From positions 1 through 21,476 of the forward strand of contig CAQUWW010000045.1 in NCBI GenBank assembly GCA_948896875.1: 21,476 nt of DNA. Direction: 5' to 3'. The notes beneath the pieces are model-generated. The model was not told the DNA's origin. It made no database searches and saw only the letters and a list, made by a program, of their open reading frames with translations. A program made the position numbers and the translations under genes. Source of the stretch: an uncultured Acetatifactor sp. GTDB taxonomy: Bacteria; Bacillota; Clostridia; Lachnospirales; Lachnospiraceae. Below are positions 1 to 6,369 of this stretch, piece by piece. Every line of letters starts with the position of its first letter. Position 1 is the first letter of the stretch.

Positions 1-40
1 AGAAATTCGGCAGAGGCTTTAATACCTCTTGTCGAATTTC
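1..40 (-). terminator. Stem-loop, probable terminator after the DUF6056 gene
   Basis: The arms GAAATTCG (2-9) and CGAATTTC (33-40) pair perfectly, and inside them AGAGG pairs with CCTCT around an 8-base loop. It lies 20 bases past the stop codon of the membrane protein gene read on the minus strand. The T-run that would prove a Rho-independent terminator would lie beyond the window edge, so the strand and role are inferred from position. Confidence 0.55.
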
Positions 41-60
41 ATTCTAAAACTTATCCTTTC

Positions 61-1278
61 CTATCGAATCCATCCCCAGACTATGGCCAGATATTCACCG
101 CAGAAATACATTCCCCGCAGCCAGCATACCAACATGCCGCACCAGAAGGGCCATGCAAGATCTGCACGCCGGCGCAGGATTTTCCTGCTCAGAGACAAAA
201 TGACGCAGACACACAACACCAATGTCCCAAAGGTAGCCCTATCCGGATAATGAGGAGACAGGAACATAGCTCCCCAGGAAAGCAACGCGCAGAAAAGCAG
301 CAATGCATTCCGCCTTCCCATGGACTGCTTCAGGACACAGCAGTTCAGCATCCAGACAAATCCCAATACCAGCAACACAGGAAACAAATATTCCAGCGAT
401 GCCTTGCACTCCGCATATCCTCTCAGAAACAATCTCCAGAAAATTCCATACTGCTCTTCTGCTATCTGCGCGCTGCGGACCATATTGCCCGGCGCCGCTA
501 TACACAGATAGCTTCCCGCCAGACAGGCCAGATTCCCCAATACCATCCAAAGTCTGATGCTGCCCTTTTCCTTCCAGAGAAGCAAAATCACCACAAAGCT
601 GATTACCCACACCGCAGGCCCCATATTCTCATTGCTCCAGCCCGCCAGAATCCCCAGCGGGATGATCCAGAACACAATACCCGGCAACGCTTTAAGGCCG
701 GCGCTTTGCTCCTCCGCTTCCCCGGTCTCCCGCCCCGCCGGGTCCCCCTCTGCTTTCTTCCGGAACAGGAGACTCCCTTCCTCTGGAAGCTCCCGCAGAT
801 AGCAGTAAAGAAACGCCAGAATAAAAACAGTAATATACAGATAATTCGCAGCCCCCGCCTGCCAGAACATACTCATTTTCCAGTTGGCATTCAGCCCCAG
901 CACCATGGACAGCCCGGCCAGAAAGGCAGGCAGCCTGCGATACTCGGACACCAGACAGATCATTCCTCCCAGCAGCAGCGTTACAAGGACATTCAGGATA
1001 TCCGCCGCCCGCTCTCCCGCCAACAGCGTCAGCTGCAGAATAGCATGAGTCACGCTTCTGCCGCCCCAGTTATAGTAATGCCACACCTGACTTTTCATGA
1101 TATCCGAAAAATTCTCTATGGGCCGATCCTCTGCAAGCATGGTGGAATACCAGAGGTCATCCATCATGAATGGAATCTCAATCTGTGTTTTCTGCAGCAC
1201 CATTAGAAACACTGCAAGCAGTATCACAGTCAATATCCACATCAGTTTGCGCGACTTATCCTTCATCATCCGCTTCAT
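61..1278 (-). CDS. DUF6056-type polytopic membrane protein
   Basis: This is a 405-residue integral membrane protein with roughly ten hydrophobic segments. The first is near residues 11-28, and the rest are spread to the C-terminus, which ends in WGWIR. Between the first two segments lies an outward-type loop with the motif MMDDLWYS (about 38-45) and then HYYNWGGR (about 67-74). These motifs resemble the DUF6056 / GT-C-like membrane proteins seen in Firmicutes, which often sit in cell-surface polysaccharide contexts. No catalytic role is demonstrated. A Lys/Glu-rich insertion around 175-195 is probably a cytoplasmic loop. The gene starts 16 bases after the dapL stop, so it is likely cotranscribed. 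The start is ambiguous: AAGAAGGG lies right against the first ATG and fits the in-frame ATGs at 1269 or 1266 better. Family assignment is from motif memory. Confidence 0.7.
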   Translation of the reverse strand: MKRMMKDKSRKLMWILTVILLAVFLMVLQKTQIEIPFMMDDLWYSTMLAEDRPIENFSDIMKSQVWHYYNWGGRSVTHAILQLTLLAGERAADILNVLVTLLLGGMICLVSEYRRLPAFLAGLSMVLGLNANWKMSMFWQAGAANYLYITVFILAFLYCYLRELPEEGSLLFRKKAEGDPAGRETGEAEEQSAGLKALPGIVFWIIPLGILAGWSNENMGPAVWVISFVVILLLWKEKGSIRLWMVLGNLACLAGSYLCIAAPGNMVRSAQIAEEQYGIFWRLFLRGYAECKASLEYLFPVLLVLGFVWMLNCCVLKQSMGRRNALLLFCALLSWGAMFLSPHYPDRATFGTLVLCVCVILSLSRKILRRRADLAWPFWCGMLVCWLRGMYFCGEYLAIVWGWIR

Positions 1279-1294
1279 CCCTTCTTTCCGAATC

Positions 1295-2521
1295 TTATAA
1301 AGGAATGGTTTTCATCCTGTCCACCGCTTCCACAGTATTCTCATAGCTTCCAAAGGCAGTCAGCCTGAAATACCCTTCCCCGCTGGGGCCGAACCCGGAT
1401 CCGGGAGTCCCCACCACATTCACCTGCTCCAGCAGACAGTCAAAAAATTCCCAGCTGGTCATTCCCCCCGGCGTCTTCAGCCAGATATAAGGAGAATTGA
1501 CCCCTCCGGATACAGTATACCCCATATCCTTCAATCCGTCAAAAATATAAGCTGCATTTCTCTGATAATATGCAATCTGCGCTTTCAGCTGCGCCTTTCC
1601 GGCTTCGGAATAAACCGCTTCTCCGGCCCGCTGTATGATATAGGGAGCGCCGTTATATTTTGTGCCGTGCCGTCTGGCCCACAGAGAGTGTAAAGACACT
1701 TCTCCGCACTTTAGTTCCTTCGGTATTACGGTAAATCCCAGACGCACACCGGTAAATCCTGCATTCTTGGAAAAAGAGCGGAACTCAATGGCACAGGCTC
1801 TGGCGCCTTCACATTCATAGATGCTGTGAGGAATATCCTCCTCCGTAATATAAGCTTCATAGGCAGCGTCATAGAGAATGACCGACCCTGTCCTGTTGGC
1901 ATAATCCACCCATTCCTGCAGCTGCACCTTCGTGACAACAGCCCCCGTAGGGTTGTTGGGGAAGCACAGATAAATCAGATCCGGCTTCTCCCCTTCCCTT
2001 GGAAGCGCAGGCACAAACTCATTCTCCGCAGTACAGGGCATGTAGATCACATCGCTCCAGGTCTCCCTGTCCCGGTCATAAGTGCCTGTCCTTCCCGCCA
2101 TTACATTGGAATCCACATACACGGGATACACCGGATCACATACCGCAATCCGGTTCTCCAGACTGAAAATCTCCTGAATATTACCGCAATCGCATTTTGC
2201 TCCATCGGATACAAAAATTTCGTCCGCACTGATATCGCATCCTCTTGCACGGTAATCATTCTCCGCAATGGTCTCCCGCAGGAATTCATATCCCAGATCC
2301 GGCGCATATCCCCGGAAGGTCTCGGCTTTTCCCATTTCGTCCACTGCCATATGCATGGCTTCCACAATCGCCGGAGCCAACGGCTGTGTCACATCTCCGA
2401 TGCCCAGCCGGATCACTTTTTTCTCCGGATTTGCCGCACAATACGCGTTTACCTTTTTCCCTATGGTAGAAAAAAGATAACTTCCAGGAAGCTTTAAATA
2501 ATTCTCGTTTATCTTAAACAT
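1295..2521 (-). CDS. dapL: LL-diaminopimelate aminotransferase
   Basis: DapL is a PLP enzyme that converts tetrahydrodipicolinate directly to LL-diaminopimelate. It bypasses the succinylase and acetylase routes of lysine and peptidoglycan precursor synthesis. The protein is 408 residues, the usual length. The N-terminus MFKINENYLKLPGSYLF is typical of the family. FPNNPTGA and YDAAYEAY are the class I/II aminotransferase signatures, and the PLP lysine sits in RSFSKNAGFTGVRLGF at about residue 252. I chose the ATG at 2521 because GGAGGG lies 7 bases before it; an upstream in-frame ATG at 2545 has no such site. The gene follows dapF by about 60 bases, so two consecutive steps of the same pathway are side by side. 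Confidence 0.95.
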   Translation of the reverse strand: MFKINENYLKLPGSYLFSTIGKKVNAYCAANPEKKVIRLGIGDVTQPLAPAIVEAMHMAVDEMGKAETFRGYAPDLGYEFLRETIAENDYRARGCDISADEIFVSDGAKCDCGNIQEIFSLENRIAVCDPVYPVYVDSNVMAGRTGTYDRDRETWSDVIYMPCTAENEFVPALPREGEKPDLIYLCFPNNPTGAVVTKVQLQEWVDYANRTGSVILYDAAYEAYITEEDIPHSIYECEGARACAIEFRSFSKNAGFTGVRLGFTVIPKELKCGEVSLHSLWARRHGTKYNGAPYIIQRAGEAVYSEAGKAQLKAQIAYYQRNAAYIFDGLKDMGYTVSGGVNSPYIWLKTPGGMTSWEFFDCLLEQVNVVGTPGSGFGPSGEGYFRLTAFGSYENTVEAVDRMKTIPL

Positions 2522-2581
2522 CTCTATCCCTCCACACTTTCTCATATGTGGTCCTATGGCTATTCAAGCTACACCGTCCTG

Positions 2582-3439
2582 TCATAAATTTCCCTCAAAC
2601 ACCGTGACAGCCGGCCCTGTCATATAGATCAGATTTTCTTCCCTGTCCCACTCAATCAACAGTTCGCCACCTAATAGTTTAACCGTTACCACATTGTCTG
2701 TCAAATCATTTAAGACACAGGCCGCCACGACGGCGCAGCATCCGGTCCCGCAGGCATAGGTCTCCCCGCTTCCCCGCTCCCAGACACGCATAAAGCAGGT
2801 TTTCCGGTCCAGCACTTCCACAAATTCCGTGTTGGTTCGGCCGGGAAAGCGTTCATGATGTTCGAACAAAGGACCGATCTGCTCCAGCTTCATCTCCGCC
2901 ACCCCCTGTCTGAATATCACCGCATGAGGATTCCCCATGGACACACAGGTCATGCGGTATTCCTTTCCATCTACCACAATGGGCTCGTTCACAACCTGCC
3001 GGCCCTCTGCCTTTACCGGAATCAGCTCCGGTTCCAGGATAGGACTTCCCATGTTCACCCTCACCCTGGTCACAGTTCCCCGGTCCTTTGGCCGCTCCGG
3101 ATCCTTTTCCACAGTCAGATCCAGGTACTTTACCTTCCCGGCACTGACCACGCTGATATGTTCCGAATCCGTCAACCCCTTGTCATATACATATTTTGCC
3201 ACACAGCGGATTCCATTGCCACACATTTCTCCCCTGGAACCGTCCGCATTGTACATTTCCATCTCAAAATCCGCTTCCGTGCTTGGATTGATGAAGATCA
3301 ATCCGTCGCTTCCCACCCCAAAATGCCTGTCGCTGATCTTTTTTGCCAGATCCGGTTTCTCCGAAGCTGCAATCTGCTCCTGAAATCCGTTTACATAGAC
3401 ATAATCGTTGCCACAGCCCTGCATTTTTGTAAATTTCAT
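2582..3439 (-). CDS. dapF: Diaminopimelate epimerase
   Basis: DapF is cofactor-independent and epimerises LL-diaminopimelate to the meso form used for lysine and peptidoglycan. The 285-residue length is normal. Both catalytic cysteines are visible in their standard settings: Cys73 in DGSRGEMCGNGIRC and Cys230 in ETYACGTGCCAV. The N-terminal MQGCGNDYVYVNGF and GVGSDGLI motifs are also present. It lies upstream of dapL in the same direction, so it supplies the step after DapL. The ribosome site is modest (AAAGGG about 12 bases before the ATG), but no other start fits the conserved N-terminus. I found no clear promoter in the 127 bases upstream, which instead contain a degenerate copy of the repeat seen around 5616 and 6326. 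Confidence 0.96.
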   Translation of the reverse strand: MKFTKMQGCGNDYVYVNGFQEQIAASEKPDLAKKISDRHFGVGSDGLIFINPSTEADFEMEMYNADGSRGEMCGNGIRCVAKYVYDKGLTDSEHISVVSAGKVKYLDLTVEKDPERPKDRGTVTRVRVNMGSPILEPELIPVKAEGRQVVNEPIVVDGKEYRMTCVSMGNPHAVIFRQGVAEMKLEQIGPLFEHHERFPGRTNTEFVEVLDRKTCFMRVWERGSGETYACGTGCCAVVAACVLNDLTDNVVTVKLLGGELLIEWDREENLIYMTGPAVTVFEGNL

Positions 3440-3508
3440 TCCGCGCCCAACCCTTTCTGTAATTTGTAATTTCTCTGCCTGTTTCCTTCCCTGTACGGTC
3501 CGGAATCA

Positions 3509-3540
3509 GGAACAGTTCGAGACCTGTCTGAATTGCTGCC
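3509..3540. repeat. Degenerate copy of the GTAACAGTTCA inverted repeat
   Basis: This segment has AACAGTTC, then CCTGTCTGAA, in the same order and spacing as the intact copy at 5616-5647, with one base missing in the middle and a mutated right end. The residual CAGTTC/GAATTG arms can still pair in RNA with one G-U pair. It lies between the ANTAR gene and dapF. Confidence 0.5.
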
Positions 3541-3566
3541 GGAATCGATTCACGGCATCCGGCGAC

Positions 3567-4115
3567 TCAAGCTTTCATCATAGACAGCACCATGAACGCG
3601 GTTTCCACCATATTCGTCCCGCTGTCCATACTGCATTTCTGCAGATATCGATGGGCTTCTTCCTCTGTCAGATGGTTTCTGACCATCAGCACCTCTTTCG
3701 CCTCTTTGATTGCCGCTTCCTCTTCCACGCTCCTTCCCTTCGGCTTCAGACGAGCCCTTCTTCTGCGACGCTCCAGCTCCTCCACCATCATTCCTGCGGT
3801 GCTGATCAGATCCTGCACCTTCAAGGGCATGGATAGCCGTACAATCCCCTCCCCCCGGCAATGGCTGAGGAGATGATCGGAAGCCATCAAAAGCATCTCA
3901 AATCCGGACGGCAGATACTCCCTCAGTTCCGAGTAAACCATATCCATCAGCTTATAGCTGCAGATAACAATACCGTCATTTAATCCGTCAGCCTGGCTGA
4001 TGACCTGGGCGCCGGTCGTGCAGACGCCGGTTACCCGAAAACCGTTCCGCACCAATATATTTTTTATGCCCTTTGCATCCTCCGGCCTGGGCAATGCCAC
4101 AATAATATTTGTCAA
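3567..4115 (-). CDS. ANTAR-domain antiterminator with a degenerate receiver
   Basis: The protein is 182 residues. Residues 1-115 have the length and pattern of a response-regulator receiver. Where the phosphorylated Asp should be there is Cys52-Ser53 (GIVICSYK), and the conserved Lys-Pro near the end is Met96-Pro97. A basic linker (RRRRRAR, about 117-123) leads to an ANTAR domain at about 128-180 with the classic LTEEEAHRYLQKCSMD core. ANTAR domains bind paired RNA hairpins and prevent termination. The gene follows glnA by 41 bases; in solventogenic clostridia a similar protein (NitR) is also encoded next to glnA. Control of nitrogen genes without phosphorylation is my inference. The start is a TTG with GGAGGTG 5 bases upstream; no ATG fits. 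Confidence 0.88.
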   Translation of the reverse strand: MTNIIVALPRPEDAKGIKNILVRNGFRVTGVCTTGAQVISQADGLNDGIVICSYKLMDMVYSELREYLPSGFEMLLMASDHLLSHCRGEGIVRLSMPLKVQDLISTAGMMVEELERRRRRARLKPKGRSVEEEAAIKEAKEVLMVRNHLTEEEAHRYLQKCSMDSGTNMVETAFMVLSMMKA

Positions 4116-4156
4116 CTATCCACCTCCGGCGGCGTCTCCCGGAGCAACGCCCCACA

Positions 4157-5491
4157 CTAATAGCGGTATAAATACTCCTGAATTTCCCATTCGGACACAT
4201 ATGCCCGATACCGCTGCCATTCCTTCTCTTTTGCCGCAATATACTGCTCCGCCACATGCTTTCCAAGCACGCCAAGAATAAAGGAATCCTTCTTCAGCTC
4301 CTCCACGGCTTCTATCAATGTTCCCGGTAGATTTTCAATCCTAAGCGCCTTCCTCTCCGCATCCGTCATCGTATAGATATTACAGTCCACACTTTTCGGA
4401 GGCTCAATCCGATTTACGATACCATCCAATCCCGCCTTCAGGCACACTGCCAGCGTAAGATAAGGATTGGCCGCGGAATCCGGACTTCTAAGCTCGATTC
4501 TGGTGTTGCCGCCTCTGTCCGCCGGTATCCGAATCAGCGGACTTCTGTTGGTTGTGCTCCAGGCAATGTATACCGGCGCCGCATACCCCGGCACCAGACG
4601 CTTATAGGAATTCACCAGCTGATTGGTAATCGCCGCCATTCCCTTTATATGCTTCATGATGCCTCCGATAAAGTAATAGGCCTCCTGGCTCAGTCCGTTG
4701 GGATCACTCTGATCTTCAAAAATATTTCGTCCATCTCTGTGCAGGGACATATTGATATGCATCCCGGAACCATTCACCCCGTGTTTGGGCTTCGGCATAA
4801 AGGTGGCATGCAGCCCGTGACGCTTGGCAATGGTTCTCACCGCCAGCTTGAATGTCATGATATTGTCCGCCGTGGTAAGCGCTTCGTCATAGCGGAAATC
4901 AATCTCATGCTGAGCCGGTGCGGCTTCATGGTGAGAGGCCTCCATAATCAGCCCCATATCCTCCAATGTCATCACAATCTCACGGCGGGCATTCTCCCCT
5001 CCGTCCAGGGGGCCCAGATCAAAATAACCTGCCTGCTCATGGGTCTGGGTGGTGGGCATGGCATTTTCATCCGTATCAAAAAGAAAGAACTCACATTCCG
5101 GTCCGACTTCAAAGGTATACCCCATGTTCTGCGCCTCCCGAATCGCCCGCCGCAGCACCAGCCTGGGATCCCCGTCAAAAGGCGTGCCGTCCGGCCGGTA
5201 AATATCGCATATCATTCTGGCCACTTTCCCCTGCTGGGGCCTCCAGGGAAAAATCTCCAATGTGGACAGATCCGGATGCAGATACATATCCGATTCTTCG
5301 ATTCCCACAAAACCTTCAATGGAAGAACCGTCGAACACACATTTGTTATCCAGCGCCTTATGGAGCTGATTGGCCGTAACCGCAATATTTTTCAGATTTC
5401 CAAACATATCCGTAAACTGCAGACGGATAAATTCCACATCCTCCTCTTCTACCAGCCTTACAATATCATCCCTTGTATACGTATTCTTCAT
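4157..5491 (-). CDS. glnA: Glutamine synthetase type I
   Basis: GlnA makes glutamine from glutamate, ammonia and ATP as a cytoplasmic dodecamer. From the ATG at 5491 the protein is 444 residues, the standard length for the Firmicutes GSI-alpha form. Recognisable parts are the beta-grasp N-terminus with RLQFTDMFGNLKNIAV, the DGSSIEGF motif, HHEAAPAQHEID and NGSGMHINMSL of the active site, and NRSPLIRIP. The C-terminal adenylylation tyrosine motif of GSI-beta enzymes is absent, as expected for this group. A longer reading frame begins at 5530, but GGAGG lies 6 bases before the ATG at 5491 and the family begins there. The leader carries a promoter and a terminator-like hairpin, and the ANTAR gene follows directly, which suggests antitermination control. 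Confidence 0.97.
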   Translation of the reverse strand: MKNTYTRDDIVRLVEEEDVEFIRLQFTDMFGNLKNIAVTANQLHKALDNKCVFDGSSIEGFVGIEESDMYLHPDLSTLEIFPWRPQQGKVARMICDIYRPDGTPFDGDPRLVLRRAIREAQNMGYTFEVGPECEFFLFDTDENAMPTTQTHEQAGYFDLGPLDGGENARREIVMTLEDMGLIMEASHHEAAPAQHEIDFRYDEALTTADNIMTFKLAVRTIAKRHGLHATFMPKPKHGVNGSGMHINMSLHRDGRNIFEDQSDPNGLSQEAYYFIGGIMKHIKGMAAITNQLVNSYKRLVPGYAAPVYIAWSTTNRSPLIRIPADRGGNTRIELRSPDSAANPYLTLAVCLKAGLDGIVNRIEPPKSVDCNIYTMTDAERKALRIENLPGTLIEAVEELKKDSFILGVLGKHVAEQYIAAKEKEWQRYRAYVSEWEIQEYLYRY

Positions 5492-5530
5492 CAAAACCTC
5501 CGTTCCCGGCCTGCGTGCCGGTGCATGCAC

Positions 5531-5564
5531 AAAAAGGGCTGATTCACCTCATGTGAACGCCCTT
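5531..5564 (-). promoter_or_regulatory. Terminator-like hairpin in the glnA leader
   Basis: On the minus strand AAGGGC pairs with GCCCTT and UUCAC pairs with GUGAA around a 5-base loop (AUGAG), with a small internal loop between them. The stem runs into UUUUU. It begins a few bases after the predicted transcription start and ends about 40 bases before the glnA ATG. This is the form of a Rho-independent attenuator, and the ANTAR gene downstream offers an obvious antiterminator. I did not find two clear hexaloop hairpins of the known ANTAR target type, so that link is an inference. Confidence 0.5.
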
Positions 5565-5576
5565 GTCCTGCCATAC

Positions 5577-5606
5577 ATCATAACAACAGGAGCACCGACT
5601 TGTCAA
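5577..5606 (-). promoter_or_regulatory. glnA promoter
   Basis: TTGACA (5606-5601) is followed after 18 bases by TATGAT (5582-5577) on the minus strand, a near-consensus vegetative promoter. A start near 5570 would give a leader of about 80 bases. The inverted repeat at 5616-5647 lies just upstream of the -35 box. Confidence 0.65.
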
Positions 5607-5615
5607 TGATTTTTT

Positions 5616-5647
5616 GTAACAGTTCAGTGCCCTGTCTGAACTGTTAC
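5616..5647. repeat. Perfect 12-bp inverted repeat, copy 1
   Basis: GTAACAGTTCAG and CTGAACTGTTAC are perfect reverse complements separated by 8 bases. It lies between the divergent glnA promoter and the 153-residue protein gene. A second copy with the same arms is at 6326-6357 and a decayed one at 3509-3540, so this is a repeat family rather than a single operator. It could form a hairpin on either transcript. Confidence 0.8.
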
Positions 5648-5734
5648 GAATTTTTACATACGAATATTTCCTGCCTTTCCTACATAATTATTATAAAGAA
5701 AAAGTGACCAGATAAAAGCGTAAGGGGAATATGG

Positions 5735-6196
5735 ATGAGTGCTAAAACCAAAATAGTTGTACTTCACATGAAAGAGTTGATTTATACCGGAATCTTTGCC
5801 GTACTGGGAATTCTGTTCGTGGTCCTGCTGATTATGATGTTTCTGCCGGACAAAGAGAATCCTCCCAGCCAGGAGCCGGATATCACGGAAACCGCCTCCT
5901 TATACATACCGGGCATCTATACTACGGAACTGGTTCTGGGCAGCCAGTCCATCGACGTGGAAGTCATCGTAGATAAGGCTTCCATTACTTCCATTCGCAT
6001 GGTGAACCTGAATGATGCCGTCACCACCATGTACCCGCTGCTCCAGCCCACTTTTGATTCTATCTGCGAACAGGTCATAGAACAACAGTCTCTGGAGCAC
6101 ATTACCTATACTTCCGACAGTAAATATACCTCCCTTGTACTGCTGCAGGCAATCCAGACTTCCCTGGACAAAGCTGCGGTCCCTGACAGCCAGTAA
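5735..6196 (+). CDS. Membrane-anchored protein, possible FMN-binding-like domain, function unknown
   Basis: This is a 153-residue protein on the opposite strand from its neighbours. Residues about 13-36 form one transmembrane segment with the short basic N-terminus probably inside, so most of the protein would be outside the membrane. The external part runs YIPGIYTTELVLGSQSIDVEVIVDKASITSIRMVNL, then TMYPLLQP and EHITYTSDSKYTSLVLLQAIQTSLDKA. The PGxYxxxxxG...vxVxVdxxxIxsI pattern recalls FMN_bind (PF04205) domains, but I do not see the flavinylated Ser/Thr-Gly-Ala-Thr motif, so covalent flavin is not supported. The start is the ATG at 5735 with AAGGGG 8 bases upstream; an ATG four bases earlier is out of frame and soon stops. 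It is divergent from glnA and convergent with nadE. No firm function. Confidence 0.8.
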   Translation: MSAKTKIVVLHMKELIYTGIFAVLGILFVVLLIMMFLPDKENPPSQEPDITETASLYIPGIYTTELVLGSQSIDVEVIVDKASITSIRMVNLNDAVTTMYPLLQPTFDSICEQVIEQQSLEHITYTSDSKYTSLVLLQAIQTSLDKAAVPDSQ

Positions 6197-6219
6197 TCTC
6201 AGGACAATCTGCTGAGCAG

Positions 6220-6239
6220 AACAGCCACCTGTCTGTTAC
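6220..6239. repeat. Possible fragment of the GTAACAGTTCA repeat
   Basis: AACAG, CCTGTCTG and TTACC appear in the same order as in the copy at 5616-5647, with internal deletions. The match is short and could be chance. Confidence 0.25.
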
Positions 6240-6243
6240 CAAA

Positions 6244-6296
6244 CTGCGGCAGGAGAACATTCCGAACGTTCCCCTGCCGCAGCTCCATCTTTTCTA
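6244..6296 (+). terminator. Strong stem-loop after the 153-residue protein gene
   Basis: CTGCGGCAGG (6244-6253) pairs perfectly with CCTGCCGCAG (6273-6282), and GAAC pairs with GTTC inside. The plus-strand tail is CTCCATCTTTTCT, which is pyrimidine-rich but not a clean T-run. It lies 47 bases past the stop of the plus-strand gene and between two convergent genes, so it probably terminates that gene and may act in both directions. Confidence 0.65.
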
Positions 6297-6325
6297 TTCT
6301 CTTTTCGTCTTCCGGAAAATCGCAT

Positions 6326-6357
6326 TGTAACAGTTCAGTCAGCAATGAACTGTTACA
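6326..6357. repeat. Perfect 12-bp inverted repeat, copy 2
   Basis: TGTAACAGTTCA and TGAACTGTTACA are perfect reverse complements around an 8-base spacer, using the same arm sequence as the repeat at 5616-5647. It lies 12 bases beyond the nadE stop codon. Neither side carries a T-run, so it is a poor intrinsic terminator. Confidence 0.8.
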
Positions 6358-6369
6358 TCACATCCGCCT

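Noticed and set aside
250..1206. Long plus-strand open frame of 318 codons
   Set aside because: It is antisense to the DUF6056-type membrane protein, is rich in His, Gln, Pro and Arg, shows no domain, and has no ribosome site.
5670..5720. Second glnA promoter or a promoter for the 153-residue protein
   Set aside because: The AT-rich stretch contains TATAAT on the minus strand and CATAAT-like words on the plus strand, but no acceptable -35 box at the right spacing on either strand.
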